Shown here: piece after piece, positions 43,029-52,257 of the stretch
Layout: each line of letters begins with the position of its first letter
Position numbering within the stretch: the first letter of the stretch is position 1
Notes under the pieces: model-generated
Databases searched by the model: none
Told to the model about the DNA's origin: nothing
What the model saw: only the letters and a program-made list of their open reading frames with translations
Assembly (NCBI GenBank): GCA_910573755.1
Contig: CAJTBO010000032.1
Location: 1 to 55,420 of the forward strand
Reading direction: 5' to 3'
From: Lachnospiraceae bacterium
Lineage (GTDB): Bacteria > Bacillota > Clostridia > Lachnospirales > Lachnospiraceae
DNA length: 55,420 bases
Made by a program: the position numbers and the translations under genes

Positions 43029-43448
43029 TCATGCAAGATCTGCCGGCCCGAATCCCTGCGGAAGCAGTTCTCTTAACGTATAAATTTTATACTCCTGCCG
43101 GCTTTTCGCCAGAATGATCTGAAACTCATCCGGATCGCAGAATTCCATCATCACCTGCCTGCATACCCCGCAGGGGGATGCATAGTCTGTCAGAACTCCA
43201 TCCTTTCCGCCTACGACACAAATTCCGTCAAATTCCGTTACTCCTTCGCTCACGGCTTTAAAAAAAGCTGTCCGTTCCGCACAGTTTGTCGGCGTATAGG
43301 CGGCATTTTCAATATTGCAGCCCGTATAGAGCTTTCCGTTTTTCGCAAGGAGTGCCGCGCCGACCCTGAAACGGGAATATGGCACATACGAAAAGTCCAT
43401 CTGCCGGATTGCCTGATCGATCATTTCCTCTATCCTTCTTATATCCAT
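43029..43448 (-). CDS. cdd: Cytidine deaminase
   Basis: A 139-residue zinc-dependent deaminase converting (deoxy)cytidine to (deoxy)uridine. The zinc and catalytic residues are in T-N-C-A-E-R-T-A and S-P-C-G-V-C-R-Q; the substrate loop is V-P-Y-S-R-F-R-V-G-A-A. The ATG at 43448 follows GAGG by eight bases. The frame is open for 16 more codons upstream, into the first tandem-repeat unit, without protein-like sequence. It is downstream of deoC across the 101-bp repeats. Confidence 0.93.
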   Translation of the reverse strand: MDIRRIEEMIDQAIRQMDFSYVPYSRFRVGAALLAKNGKLYTGCNIENAAYTPTNCAERTAFFKAVSEGVTEFDGICVVGGKDGVLTDYASPCGVCRQVMMEFCDPDEFQIILAKSRQEYKIYTLRELLPQGFGPADLA

Positions 43449-43470
43449 CTTCTGACCTCTATTCCAGTAC

Positions 43471-43682
43471 CGCAAAGCCCCCTCCAGTACCATCAACAGC
43501 AGAGAATTTATGGCCAGTTCCTGTCCCTGAATTCTCTGGGCACTGTCTGGGGCTTTGCTGTTTTCCAGTTCCGCAAAGCCCCCTCCAGTACCATCAACAG
43601 CAGAGAATTTATGGCCAGTTCCTGTCCCTGAATTCTCTGGGCACTGTCTGGGGCTTTGCTGTTTTCCAGTTCCGCAAAGCCC
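43471..43682. repeat. 101-bp tandem duplication of a structured element in the deoC-cdd gap
   Basis: Two nearly identical 101-bp units begin at 43471 and 43572, followed by the first bases of a third at 43673. Each holds nested inverted repeats: an outer GCAAAGCCCC/GGGGCTTTGC pair (43472-43481 and 43549-43558 in copy 1) and an inner AGAGAATT/AATTCTCT pair. On the minus strand both fold into a long stem with an internal arm. No coding sense is seen. The copies lie directly in the transcribed gap before cdd. Confidence 0.8.
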
Positions 43683-43689
43683 GGCTTGT

Positions 43690-44355
43690 TTAATAGCCGG
43701 TTGCCTCTTCTTTCTTTAACAGTTTGATAATACGGCTTGTGCCGAGGCGGTCTGCTCCGAGCGCAAGGAACTTTTCCGCATCCTCCAGAGAAGAGATACC
43801 GCCTGCCGCTTTGATCTTCACATTCGGTCCCACATGCTCCGCAAAAAGTTTTACATCCTCAAAGGTTGCACCTGCCGTTGAGAAACCGGTGGAGGTTTTA
43901 ATATAATCCGCCCCTGCCTTTGTCACGATCTCGCACATCTTTATCTTTTCTTCATCCGTCAGCAGACAGGTCTCAATGATCACTTTCAGAATCTTATCGC
44001 CGCACGCCGCCTTTAACGTCCGGATCTCCTCCTTCAGCAGATCATACTTTTTATCCTTCAGCCAGCCGATATTGATCACCATGTCAATCTCCGCCGCACC
44101 GTTGGCGATCGCATCCTTTGTCTCAAATTCCTTCACGGCTGTTGTCATATAGCCGTTCGGAAATCCGATCACGGTGCAGACAGGCACCTTCCCCTGCAGG
44201 TAGTCCGCCGCCTGTTTTACATAGGAAGGCGGGATACATACGGAAGCGGTTCCATACGTCACCGCGTCATCACAGATCTGCTTCATCTCCTCCCATGTGG
44301 AAGGCTGCAGAAGCAACGTGTGGTCAACATGTTTTACCATTTCCTTAACATCCAT
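43690..44355 (-). CDS. deoC: Deoxyribose-phosphate aldolase
   Basis: A 221-residue class I aldolase splitting 2-deoxyribose 5-phosphate to glyceraldehyde 3-phosphate and acetaldehyde. The Schiff-base lysine is in [10 protein letters not shown], with the partner lysine in [16 protein letters not shown] is also typical. The ATG at 44355 is seven bases after GGAG; the ATG two codons upstream is too close to it. It supplies the end of deoxynucleoside breakdown that starts with Udp, Cdd and DeoB. Confidence 0.93.
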   Translation of the reverse strand: MDVKEMVKHVDHTLLLQPSTWEEMKQICDDAVTYGTASVCIPPSYVKQAADYLQGKVPVCTVIGFPNGYMTTAVKEFETKDAIANGAAEIDMVINIGWLKDKKYDLLKEEIRTLKAACGDKILKVIIETCLLTDEEKIKMCEIVTKAGADYIKTSTGFSTAGATFEDVKLFAEHVGPNVKIKAAGGISSLEDAEKFLALGADRLGTSRIIKLLKKEEATGY

Positions 44356-44494
44356 AATCATTCTCCTTTATGTTTATTCTCTGCGTCAGTCTGAACTGAT
44401 TCTTTCTATCCTGTTTCTTAAAGTATCCAGAAAACTCATTTCATAAGCATAATATTTCCATGATTTTTGATTTTCGTACTTCATCATATAAAAA

Positions 44495-44628
44495 TTAAAA
44501 ATCGATCACTTCCCATAATTCACTTCTCATGATGATCTCGATAATATCCTGATAATACGGCTTCGCCGTTCTGACACAGGCGTCATTATCAGATCGTCCA
44601 TACTCCGCTCATTCTCATATGGAAAAAA
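44495..44628 (-). pseudogene. C-terminal relic of an unknown protein, frameshifted
   Basis: Two protein-like stretches on the minus strand, P-Y-E-N-E-R-S-M-D-D-L and, one frame away, N-D-A-C-V-R-T-A-K-P-Y-Y-Q-D-I-I-E-I-I-M-R-S-E-L-W ending V-I-D-F and a stop, adjoin at about 44592. They have normal amino-acid composition, and the second reads cleanly to its stop, so a single frameshift in a once longer gene is likely. No family recognised. Confidence 0.45.
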
Positions 44629-44639
44629 TCATATTTATA

Positions 44640-45416
44640 TCAGTTTTTATCACGCTTTATCAGCTCCCGGATCGCTTCCACAGCCACCTGAATCGCCATA
44701 TCCGTATCATGCACCACAGGATTTTCAAGCCCTAATTTCTCCCGTTCCTGGTTTGCCACCACAAGGAAGCAGGAACCCGTCCTGACACGCAGATAACTTG
44801 CCACGATAAACAGCGCCGCCGATTCCATCTCAGACGCGAGACACCCAAGCCGCTTCCACGCTTCCCACTTGTTCATCAACTCATAGCTGACCGGCTTTGT
44901 CTCCGGCTCATGCTGCCCGTAGAACGCGTCCTTGCACTGTACCACCCCTGTATGGAAGGGATAGCCTTTCTGTTTCGCCGCCTCCACCAGCGCATTGGTC
45001 ACGGTGAGATCCGGCACTGCCGGGAATTCAACGGGCGCGTACTCTTTTGTGGTTCCCTCCATGCGGACAGCCCCTGTGGCAACCACCACGTCACCGCTTT
45101 TTACCTCAGTCTGCATCCCGCCGCAGGTGCCGATCCGGATAAAAGTATCCGCGCCGCAGCGATAAAGCTCCTCCATCGCAATGGAAGCAGAAGGCCCGCC
45201 GATCCCGGTGGACGTCACGCTGACCTTCACACCGTCCAGCGTCCCGGTATAGGTCACATACTCCCTGTTGTCCGCCACCAAAACCGGATCGTCAAAATAC
45301 TGCGCTATCTTCGCGCAGCGCTTCGGGTCCCCCGGCATAATGACATACCTGCCCACTTCTCCTTTTGCCACCTGAATGTGGTATTGTCTGCTTGCATCCT
45401 CTGAATAATTCTTCAT
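44640..45416 (-). CDS. udp: Uridine phosphorylase
   Basis: A 258-residue nucleoside phosphorylase of the PNP/UDP family: [10 protein letters not shown] phosphate loop, S-T-G-I-G-G-P-S, the R-I-G-T-C-G-G-M-Q strand and substrate motif E-M-E-S-A-A-L-F. The Q-C-K-D-A-F-Y-G-Q region and length fit uridine rather than purine specificity. It cleaves uridine to uracil and ribose 1-phosphate, the substrate of DeoB. It is the first gene of the salvage run on the minus strand. Confidence 0.92.
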   Translation of the reverse strand: MKNYSEDASRQYHIQVAKGEVGRYVIMPGDPKRCAKIAQYFDDPVLVADNREYVTYTGTLDGVKVSVTSTGIGGPSASIAMEELYRCGADTFIRIGTCGGMQTEVKSGDVVVATGAVRMEGTTKEYAPVEFPAVPDLTVTNALVEAAKQKGYPFHTGVVQCKDAFYGQHEPETKPVSYELMNKWEAWKRLGCLASEMESAALFIVASYLRVRTGSCFLVVANQEREKLGLENPVVHDTDMAIQVAVEAIRELIKRDKN

Positions 45417-45479
45417 ATGCCCATCCTGCCTTTCTATATGATTATATTTTAGTATTCTCCCTGTCTTTTTGCAATAAAT

Positions 45480-46208
45480 TTATGACAGGTCTATCTTTTT
45501 TTCTACAATTTTTCTAAGTTCCGAATATTGTTCTTTACTGATCAGAATTTTCTGTCCTTTTTTCGTAATCAGCCCCTCCTCATAAAACTTTTTAATGCTC
45601 CTGTTAACGCTTCTCAAACACAGCCCCGTCTCATCCGCCAGACTCTGCCTGCCTGCGGAAATTTCCAGACATCCGTCCTTATGATACTTTTTATAGTGAT
45701 CCACCAAAAATAACGCCAGTCTGTCCGCCCCCTGCATAAACAAAAACAGCCTGCTGTTCCTTCCCTCCGCCAGAAGATATTCACAGATCTGCTTCGCTTC
45801 ATACTTCATCGCATGAATATCGGTGTACATCCACTTTTTAAATACGGTTCTGGGAAGTTTTATCACCACACAATCCGTCGCTGCCCAGAGATTTGTCCTG
45901 TACACATCCTCATCCGTCATAAATTCCATCCCGCCGAATGCGTACAGTTTATCAAATTTCATATAATTAAAGGGCACCCCGTATACCCGGTAGTCCGCCG
46001 CCTCCACTACGCCCTTTATCACATAATACACCGTGTCGGCAGGCTCCCCCTCCTTTACGAGAAGCATATCTTTTTTTATCTTCTCTATCCTGAATTCCTC
46101 CAACAGCCACTGCGGCGCGTCCTTAAAATATTCCGCAAACTGTTCCCGCTTTTTCTCATCCGCTTCCTTCAGAAACGGCATCAATTCACATCTGACTTCC
46201 TGTCTCAT
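45480..46208 (-). CDS. Crp/Fnr family transcriptional regulator
   Basis: A 242-residue regulator with an N-terminal cyclic-nucleotide-binding-type beta barrel (about 40-145; V-K-E-G-E-P-A-D-T-V-Y-Y-V-I-K-G) and a C-terminal Crp helix-turn-helix (about 185-235; G-R-Q-S-L-A-D-E-T-G-L-C-L-R-S-V-N-R). There is no Fnr-type cysteine cluster. Its start overlaps the end of the YczE-type gene by four bases, so the two are coupled. The effector and targets are unknown; the udp salvage genes just downstream are candidates. Confidence 0.88.
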   Translation of the reverse strand: MRQEVRCELMPFLKEADEKKREQFAEYFKDAPQWLLEEFRIEKIKKDMLLVKEGEPADTVYYVIKGVVEAADYRVYGVPFNYMKFDKLYAFGGMEFMTDEDVYRTNLWAATDCVVIKLPRTVFKKWMYTDIHAMKYEAKQICEYLLAEGRNSRLFLFMQGADRLALFLVDHYKKYHKDGCLEISAGRQSLADETGLCLRSVNRSIKKFYEEGLITKKGQKILISKEQYSELRKIVEKKIDLS

Positions 46209-46855
46209 GCGGAAACCTCACTTTCCGTTTTATGGGCGGCGCCCCGCTCCATGCACTTTGATATCCGTTCCGAAAAGAACTGGATCACCGGTCCCGCCGC
46301 AAGCGCCGTAGCCACTGTGATAACACCGAGCCTGCCGCCTGATAAAACGCCCAGCAGGACACAGCCCGCGTCAAAGCATATCTTTACCGTCCGATATTCT
46401 TTTTTTACTTTGTCCCTGATCAGCATCACGGTTCCGGTAAAAGGGTCCAGCCCGATATCCGCCACGATAAACATCGCCACCCCGAAATACAATAAGATAC
46501 AGCCGATAAATGCCCCCAGGATCTGCACCGGCAGCGTCTGAACCGGAAACAGGACATGGTACAGCCTGCCGCCCAGATCAACGATCGTCCCATAGGGAAG
46601 GATATAGATAAACGTCCCGACATTCACATAACGCCTTCCCAGACAGAACACAAGCGCAGTCAGCGCAAAATTCACAAAATTGGATGCCATCCCAAGCTGC
46701 TGTGCCGAAAGCCCCAGCACATTTCTGAGCCCGTCATATACAATGCCGATCGGGTCATTTCCCAGAGACGCCGCCGCATTGAAGGCGATCCCTGTCCCCA
46801 CCAGCAATATTCCCACTATTGCCAACAGCAATTTTTTTACTTTTTCTTTCTTCAT
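46205..46855 (-). CDS. YczE/YyaS/YitT-family membrane protein
   Basis: A 216-residue integral membrane protein with five hydrophobic helices. Typical family features are G-I-A-F-N-A-A-A-S-L-G-N-D-P-I-G near the N-terminus and D-I-G-L-D-P-F-T-G in the middle, which look like two related half-motifs. The family's biochemical role is not established (B. subtilis YczE affects antibiotic synthase function). Overlap with the Crp-type gene suggests that the regulator and the membrane protein form one unit. Confidence 0.85.
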   Translation of the reverse strand: MKKEKVKKLLLAIVGILLVGTGIAFNAAASLGNDPIGIVYDGLRNVLGLSAQQLGMASNFVNFALTALVFCLGRRYVNVGTFIYILPYGTIVDLGGRLYHVLFPVQTLPVQILGAFIGCILLYFGVAMFIVADIGLDPFTGTVMLIRDKVKKEYRTVKICFDAGCVLLGVLSGGRLGVITVATALAAGPVIQFFSERISKCMERGAAHKTESEVSA

Positions 46856-47276
46856 CGGATCTATCCCCCATTTTCTTTTATGTTATCCTGTGTTTTCTCT
46901 ATAATGCAGACTGTGGTACCCGCCCTTTTTCCGCTACATATCATACTCATATCCGAATTATGACACATGTCCCAAATACAAAAAAGGACTGTAGTCCTTT
47001 TTTTCATGATCCGATTTTATTTTGTCGCATTTCCACTATTTTATATTATGTTTTTTGTGCATTATACACATATCTTCCGCCTCGTATATTATACCAAAAG
47101 CCAGCAATCCTATGCCGGTCAACAGCCCCGCACTTTACAGCAGCCCTATACCAACCAACAGCCGCACGCCTCAGTAATCCCCTATACCAACAAAAAGGGC
47201 TGGAAAAACGAAATGAAACCCGCTTCATTTTTCACAACCCGAAAATAACCTGATATAACATATAACGCATCCCATA
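46856..47276. other. Intergenic stretch, AT-rich, with low-complexity repeats
   Basis: Apart from a terminator-like hairpin at 46981-47004 it holds loosely repeated CCTATACCAAC-type segments at 47110-47195 and no gene. A 93-codon open frame through it (46967-47248) is Gln/Tyr/Thr-rich because of the repeats and lacks a ribosome binding site, so it is not called. Confidence 0.5.
46981..47004. terminator. Bidirectional terminator hairpin
   Basis: AAAAAGGACT, two bases and AGTCCTTTTTTT form a compact stem with a T-run on both strands. It lies between the GNAT gene and the YczE-type gene, both on the minus strand, so it likely ends a transcript arriving from the right, from the GNAT gene. Confidence 0.65.
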
Positions 47277-47876
47277 TCAATGCGCAAACCATTTTACCGC
47301 CTCCGGCTTTGCAGGATGTTCCCCCAGATGCTTCTCCATCCAGACAAGATCGTACCAGTGTCCGAACTTATAGCCGCACTGATGAAATCTCCCCGCCATC
47401 CGATAACCCATACGCTCATGAAACCGGATACTGTCATAAGTCAGATATTCATCCTCCGCCTCAGGGCAGGCGATACAGGCATTTATATTGAGAATATTCT
47501 GCCTGATCAGAGCCTTTTCCAGCGCTTCATATAATGCTCTGCCGACACCCGACCTGCGCCTGCCCCTATCCACATAGATGGCAGCCTCCGCCGCCCAGTC
47601 CGCGGCAGGCCTTTCAATAAAAACACCCGCATAGGCATAACCTGTAATTTCTCCGTCCTGCTCCGCCACCAGATAGGGATACTTTTTCAGTATAGATTCT
47701 ATTCTTTTCCGGAACTCCGCCACAGAAGGAACCTCATACTCAAAGGTCACAGCCGTCTGTTTCACATAAGGCGCATATATCTCAACAAGCCTCCCCGCAT
47801 CTTCCGGCTTTACCAATCTGATGAAATTTTGTCCTTCTTCCGTCTCTTCGATATATTCCATATCTCTATACTGCAT
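47277..47876 (-). CDS. GNAT N-acetyltransferase (phosphinothricin-acetyltransferase-like)
   Basis: A 199-residue acetyltransferase. The acetyl-CoA loop is G-R-R-R-S-G-V-G-R-A-L-Y; the N-terminal I-Y-A-P-Y-V and T-F-E-Y-E-V-P segments and F-H-E-R-M-G-Y-R-M-A-G match the PAT/Pat-like subfamily that acetylates small amines such as phosphinothricin or methionine sulfoximine. Substrate not known. It follows leuB by 45 bases on the same strand. Confidence 0.85.
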   Translation of the reverse strand: MQYRDMEYIEETEEGQNFIRLVKPEDAGRLVEIYAPYVKQTAVTFEYEVPSVAEFRKRIESILKKYPYLVAEQDGEITGYAYAGVFIERPAADWAAEAAIYVDRGRRRSGVGRALYEALEKALIRQNILNINACIACPEAEDEYLTYDSIRFHERMGYRMAGRFHQCGYKFGHWYDLVWMEKHLGEHPAKPEAVKWFAH

Positions 47877-47920
47877 TCCTTCTCACTCCGTATCTGCAAA
47901 ATACTCTGCCTCACCGGATC

Positions 47921-49006
47921 TTACCGTATCCTCTCCGCGATCTTATCTCCCATCTCCGCGCAGTTTACCAGTGTGCATCCTTCCGACATGATATCCACGG
48001 TCCTGAAACCGTCCTTCAGCACCTGCCGCACTGCCTCATCGATAGCATCCGCCTCCCTGTCCAGATCAAAACTGTACCGCAGCATCATGGACGCAGACAG
48101 GATCGTGGCGATGGGATTTGCCTTTCCTGTTCCGGCGATATCCGGCGCGGAACCGTGACTCGGCTCATACAACCCGAACTTACTGTCATTTAAGCTGGCG
48201 GAAGAGAGCATGCCGATGGAACCCGTCACCATGCTTGCCTCATCCGATAAGATATCCCCGAACATATTCTCTGTCAGGATCACATCAAACTGCGCCGGAT
48301 CTTTCACAAGCTGCATTGCACAGTTGTCCACCAGCATATGCTCCAGTTCCACATCCGGATAATCCTTCGCCACCTCGTTCACAACGGCTCTCCACAGTCT
48401 GGAAGAATCCAGCACGTTCGCCTTATCCACGGAAGTCACTTTTTTCCTTCTCTTTCTTGCAATATCAAACCCCTTTACGGCAATCCTCCTGATCTCCGTC
48501 TCATCATAGGTCAGCGTATCGATGGCTTTCCTGATCCCGTTTTCCTCCACGGTCTTTCTCTCGCCAAAATAAAGCCCGCCGGTCAGCTCCCGCATGATCA
48601 TCATATCAAAACCCGCCGCGCTGATCTCCTCTTTCAGCGGACATGCCCCCGCCAGTTCCTCATACAGATAAGCGGGACGCAGATTCGCAAATAGATTCAG
48701 AGACTTCCGCAGCTTTAAAAGCCCCGCCTCCGGCCGCTTTTCAGGCGGAAGCTGATACCAGGGGGATGTTGATGTATTGCCGCCGATAGAGCCCATCAGC
48801 ACCGCATCCGCCGCCTTACACTTCTCTATCGTCTCATCCGTCAGCGGAATCCCGTGCACATCAATGGATGCCCCGCCCATCAGTACATCCTCAAACGCCA
48901 TCGCATGTCCGTATTTTTCCGCCGTTTTCTGCAGAACTTTTTTTGCCTCCGCCACAATTTCCGGTCCGATCCCGTCGCCGGGGATACAGGTAATCTTACA
49001 GTCCAT
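47921..49006 (-). CDS. leuB: 3-isopropylmalate dehydrogenase
   Basis: A 361-residue NAD-dependent enzyme of leucine synthesis. It has [13 protein letters not shown]-x-G-L-L-x-L-R-K, the [10 protein letters not shown] loop, D-K-A-N-V-L and [14 protein letters not shown]. The ATG at 49006 follows GGAGG by eight bases. leuA, leuC and leuD are not in the window. A dyad at 49041-49075 lies just upstream. Confidence 0.93.
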   Translation of the reverse strand: MDCKITCIPGDGIGPEIVAEAKKVLQKTAEKYGHAMAFEDVLMGGASIDVHGIPLTDETIEKCKAADAVLMGSIGGNTSTSPWYQLPPEKRPEAGLLKLRKSLNLFANLRPAYLYEELAGACPLKEEISAAGFDMMIMRELTGGLYFGERKTVEENGIRKAIDTLTYDETEIRRIAVKGFDIARKRRKKVTSVDKANVLDSSRLWRAVVNEVAKDYPDVELEHMLVDNCAMQLVKDPAQFDVILTENMFGDILSDEASMVTGSIGMLSSASLNDSKFGLYEPSHGSAPDIAGTGKANPIATILSASMMLRYSFDLDREADAIDEAVRQVLKDGFRTVDIMSEGCTLVNCAEMGDKIAERIR

Positions 49007-49040
49007 AATTTTTTCCTCCATCTGTTTTATTTTTATAATC

Positions 49041-49075
49041 GTAACGATCAGTCCAATCTTCAACCGAACTGTTAC
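49041..49075. promoter_or_regulatory. Dyad upstream of leuB
   Basis: GTAAC(G)ATCAG and CGAACTGTTAC form an imperfect inverted repeat bounded by GTAAC/GTTAC. The right half resembles the end of the short inverted-repeat elements found elsewhere in the window, so it may be an operator or a solo element end. Confidence 0.3.
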
Positions 49076-49229
49076 TCATGCTTTCTATATTTCCACTTTA
49101 CGGTACTCTATCTTCCCCTCTCCTTCTCCCTATTTTAGCAGAAGCGGAAAATCCGTGCAACACAAACCAATGGTCGTATGCTCCATAAACGCCCTTATGC
49201 TAACCAACGGTCATATACGACCATATGCT

Positions 49230-49258
49230 AAAAAAATAAGACGCCGCAGCGCCTTATT
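49230..49258 (-). terminator. Terminator of yajC
   Basis: On the minus strand AATAAGGCGC, four bases and GCGTCTTATT (one G-T pair) are followed by a six- to seven-T run. It lies ten bases past the yajC stop. Confidence 0.8.
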
Positions 49259-49267
49259 CCCGTTTTC

Positions 49268-49576
49268 TTAACTTTCTGCTTTTTCCACGTCCGCAATCGC
49301 TTCTTTTTTCATCGGAATACGGCAGTTTTTATTGTTACCGAACTCTACGATCACCGTATCGTCCGTGATATCGATCACTACTCCGTAAAAGCCGCTTGTT
49401 GTGCATACCACATCGCCGATCTCCAGAGATGCCAGCATGCCTGCCACTCTTTTCTGCTCCTTCTTCTGAGGCCTCATCAGGAAGAAATAGAAAAAACCTA
49501 CAATGAGCACCAGATAAACAATCATGATCATACCGCCGCCCTGCGCAGCAGCATCAGCCGTCAATAAACTTAACAT
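49268..49576 (-). CDS. yajC: Preprotein translocase subunit YajC
   Basis: A 102-residue protein with one N-terminal transmembrane helix (about 14-36) followed by F-F-L-M-R-P-Q-K-K-E-Q-K-R and a soluble V-V-C-T-T-S-G-F-Y-G-V-V-I-D-I domain, the standard YajC pattern. It works with SecDF at the Sec translocon. The ATG at 49576 follows GAGG by seven bases. It lies downstream of tgt, the usual tgt-yajC order of Clostridia. Confidence 0.92.
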   Translation of the reverse strand: MLSLLTADAAAQGGGMIMIVYLVLIVGFFYFFLMRPQKKEQKRVAGMLASLEIGDVVCTTSGFYGVVIDITDDTVIVEFGNNKNCRIPMKKEAIADVEKAES

Positions 49577-49861
49577 TCTTTCATCCTCATTTCCGCGCAT
49601 ACCCCTGCGCTTATCTGTTCTTTCCACGCTGCGGCTCACCCCGCAGCCTGTTACCACAGGAACAAAGCCTGTTTAACTATCATACACAAGTTTTAACTTT
49701 AAAACAAGTCCTATTTTTACAGTCCCCGGATCTTTTTCCAAAACTTCATTGAATCATACTTTCACAGAACGCGCAGTAAATGCGCCTTCCTGCCCCATGA
49801 AAAATAACAAAATTTCACAACACTCCATCCGGTTCCACCGGCTCCCCGCTCCTGCCTTTTT
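49577..49861. other. tgt-yajC intergenic stretch
   Basis: About 285 bases. GTTTTAA-CT-TTAAAAC (about 49690-49706) is a perfect palindrome that could be an operator or a weak terminator stem. Nothing else recognised. Confidence 0.35.
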
Positions 49862-51004
49862 CTACCTGTTTTCCATCTGCCCCTGCTTCATCCTCTCCAG
49901 CTTTTCCTTCTTATAGGCAGCAAACCTCCCCTCATCCAGCGCATCCCTGATCTCAGTCATCATGGTATTGTAGAAATACAGGTTGTGCAGCACGCAAAGC
50001 CGCATGCCGAGCATTTCCTTCGCCTTCAGCAGATGCCGGATATAGGCTCTCGAATAGCGCCTGCAGGCGGGACAGCCGCAGCCTTCCTCGATAGGGCGCA
50101 TATCCTTCTCATACTTCTGGTTAAACAGGTTGATCTTCCCGAAATTCGTATACAGATGCCCGTGCCTGCCGTTCCTGGACGGATAGACACAGTCAAAAAA
50201 GTCCACGCCCCGCTCCACCGCTTCTAAAATATTGGCAGGCGTCCCCACGCCCATCAGATAAACAGGCTTGTTCTCCGGCAGATAGGGCACCGTCTCCTCC
50301 AGAATGTGATACATCTCCTCATGGGTTTCCCCCACCGCAAGGCCGCCCACCGCATAGCCGTCCAGATCAAGTTCCGCTATCCGTTTCGCATGTTCGATCC
50401 GGATATCATCGAAAATAGCGCCCTGATTGATGCCGAACAGAAGCTGGGACGGATTGATCGTCCCCTCTAACCCGTTTAACTCCCGCATCTTTTTCTGACA
50501 GCGCACAAGCCATCTTGTGGTCCGGTCCACGGAATTCTGCACATAGGGCCTGTCCGCCTTGCTGGAGGGACACTCGTCGAAAGCCATCGCTATAGTGGAA
50601 CCCAGATTGGACTGGATCTGCATGCTCTCCTCCGGCCCCATAAAGATCTTTCTGCCGTCTATATGGGAATGGAACGCCACGCCCTCCTCCGTGATCTTTC
50701 TGAGCTTTGCCAGTGAAAAGACCTGAAATCCTCCGGAATCCGTCAGAATCGGCTTCTCCCAGGACATAAACTTATGCAGGCCGCCCACCGATTTTATCAA
50801 CTCATCTCCCGGCCTCACATGCAGATGGTAAGTATTGGAAAGTTCCACCTGTGTCCCGATCTCTTCCAGATCGGATGTGGCAACAGCTCCTTTGATCGCC
50901 GCCACAGTACCTACATTCATAAAGACAGGGGTCTGCACCACGCCGTGCACCGTTGTCATTTCCGCGCGCTTTGCCCTGCCTTCTTTTTTTAAAATCCTAT
51001 ACAT
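49862..51004 (-). CDS. tgt: Queuine/preQ1 tRNA-guanine transglycosylase
   Basis: A 380-residue TIM-barrel enzyme that swaps guanine 34 for preQ1 in GUN-anticodon tRNAs. It has V-F-M-N-V-G-T, the catalytic aspartate in L-T-D-S-G-G-F-Q-V-F-S-L, the nucleophile region D-F-F-D-C-V-Y-P-S-R-N-G-R-H-G and the zinc site C-G-C-P-A-C-R...L-H-N-L-Y-F-Y. Length is normal. It is followed by yajC on the same strand and preceded by the vanY-type gene. Confidence 0.95.
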   Translation of the reverse strand: MYRILKKEGRAKRAEMTTVHGVVQTPVFMNVGTVAAIKGAVATSDLEEIGTQVELSNTYHLHVRPGDELIKSVGGLHKFMSWEKPILTDSGGFQVFSLAKLRKITEEGVAFHSHIDGRKIFMGPEESMQIQSNLGSTIAMAFDECPSSKADRPYVQNSVDRTTRWLVRCQKKMRELNGLEGTINPSQLLFGINQGAIFDDIRIEHAKRIAELDLDGYAVGGLAVGETHEEMYHILEETVPYLPENKPVYLMGVGTPANILEAVERGVDFFDCVYPSRNGRHGHLYTNFGKINLFNQKYEKDMRPIEEGCGCPACRRYSRAYIRHLLKAKEMLGMRLCVLHNLYFYNTMMTEIRDALDEGRFAAYKKEKLERMKQGQMENR

Positions 51005-51075
51005 AAATCCTCCGTCTGAAAATACTGCCTCTTTATATCACTGTACCTTTGTAATATTCCCCTGCTTCTTCCGCG

Positions 51076-52020
51076 CTACAGGTTCTCCACATACTCTTCC
51101 AGCGTCAGTCCCTGTTCCATGATCTCCTTCGCAGCGGTCCTGCCCACATACCGGAAATGCCAGGGCTCGTACTCGATACCCGTTATGTATTCCTTTCCTT
51201 TCGGATAACGCAGGATAAATCCGTATTCCGCGCAGTTATCCCGCAGCCAGATCCCTGCCGGTGTCTCCCCGAACCCTTCGTCCAGCGTCTTATAAGAATT
51301 TGTATAAATATCCAGAGCCAGTCCGATCTGGTGCTCGCTGGTCCCCGGCACATTTACCACCCGGGCGGACAGCTTGTAAGCATCCATATAGGACATCCCC
51401 TGATTCATATAACGCCTGATCTTCCTGTCAAACAGATATTCCTGCCGCTCTAAAGTCCGATAAGGGGAACATACCTCCAGGGTGATCCCGTCTTTCTTTG
51501 CCTCCTGCAGCATACTCAAAAACTCCGGTATGATCCGCTCGTCACACTGCAGGCTCCCCCGGATCGTTCCCAGCGTAAACTCATAATCTTCCGGAATCGG
51601 ATGCCTGTTATTGACAAGCAGCAGGTTCCAGTCATCCGCGGAAACCTCCACACTCGCTCCCGACGGCAGTTCCAACGATTCCGGGTCATAATCCGCCAGA
51701 ATCTCATCCGCCGAATAATTATCAATATCATCTTCCGCTTCCGGGTTGGTAATGCCTTCCCATTCCCCCTCAGCCTCCAAGGTATCCTCCGTTTCCGCTT
51801 CTTCCGGTACCGGTATATCCGTTGTTCTCTCCTCTGTTGACGCAGCCGTCTCCTCTTTTGGCGCGGCTGCCCCCTCTTTTTCGGATGCATACGCGGTGCC
51901 GATATAAAATCCGAAAAGCAAAACAGAAAAACACAATATAAGGATTTCCCTGAAACGGGGATATTTCTGCATCTCCTGTTTCGCTTTAACGTTCCTTTTT
52001 TCTTTTCTGAATCCGTTCAT
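51076..52020 (-). CDS. VanY-type D-alanyl-D-alanine carboxypeptidase (M15B)
   Basis: A 314-residue membrane-anchored, extracellular zinc peptidase: basic N-terminus, one helix at about 25-45, a Glu/Thr-rich linker to about residue 120, then the M15 domain. Zinc and catalytic residues lie in S-E-H-Q-I-G-L-A-L-D-I and E-P-W-H-F-R-Y. It trims D-Ala from peptidoglycan stems. Two adjacent ATGs at 52023 and 52020 follow a weak GGGAAG; either could be used. There is no van resistance gene set nearby, so a housekeeping cell-wall role is likely. Confidence 0.88.
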   Translation of the reverse strand: MNGFRKEKRNVKAKQEMQKYPRFREILILCFSVLLFGFYIGTAYASEKEGAAAPKEETAASTEERTTDIPVPEEAETEDTLEAEGEWEGITNPEAEDDIDNYSADEILADYDPESLELPSGASVEVSADDWNLLLVNNRHPIPEDYEFTLGTIRGSLQCDERIIPEFLSMLQEAKKDGITLEVCSPYRTLERQEYLFDRKIRRYMNQGMSYMDAYKLSARVVNVPGTSEHQIGLALDIYTNSYKTLDEGFGETPAGIWLRDNCAEYGFILRYPKGKEYITGIEYEPWHFRYVGRTAAKEIMEQGLTLEEYVENL

Positions 52021-52138
52021 CATGATCTTCCCGATATATATTCTCTCAACAGTACAAAGTCCCTGACCGGACTGTTCCAAGTATATCATATATTTTTTGA
52101 CATTGCATTGTTTTTTTTCCCATATTTTATTATACTTG

Positions 52139-52219
52139 TAACAGTTCAGTCTTTGGCTTCACTGACACTTATACTCACTATAATTGTTTATTGTAAAAAT
52201 TATTACTGTATTAACTGTT
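52139..52219. repeat. Second copy of the short inverted-repeat element (diverged)
   Basis: TAACAGTTCAG(T)CTT(T)GGCTTCACTG matches the left 26 bases of the element at 6492 with two changes; the right end TTAACTGTT (52211-52219) matches the inverse of its first nine. The interior is shorter (about 60 bp) and AT-rich. No clear flanking duplication is seen. Confidence 0.5.
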
Positions 52220-52257
52220 CATCCCCCGGATGAAAATCAGGCAAAGGAGATATCATT

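Noticed and set aside
46967-47248. Gln-rich 93-codon frame
   Set aside because: The composition comes from imperfect DNA repeats; no ribosome binding site or partner.
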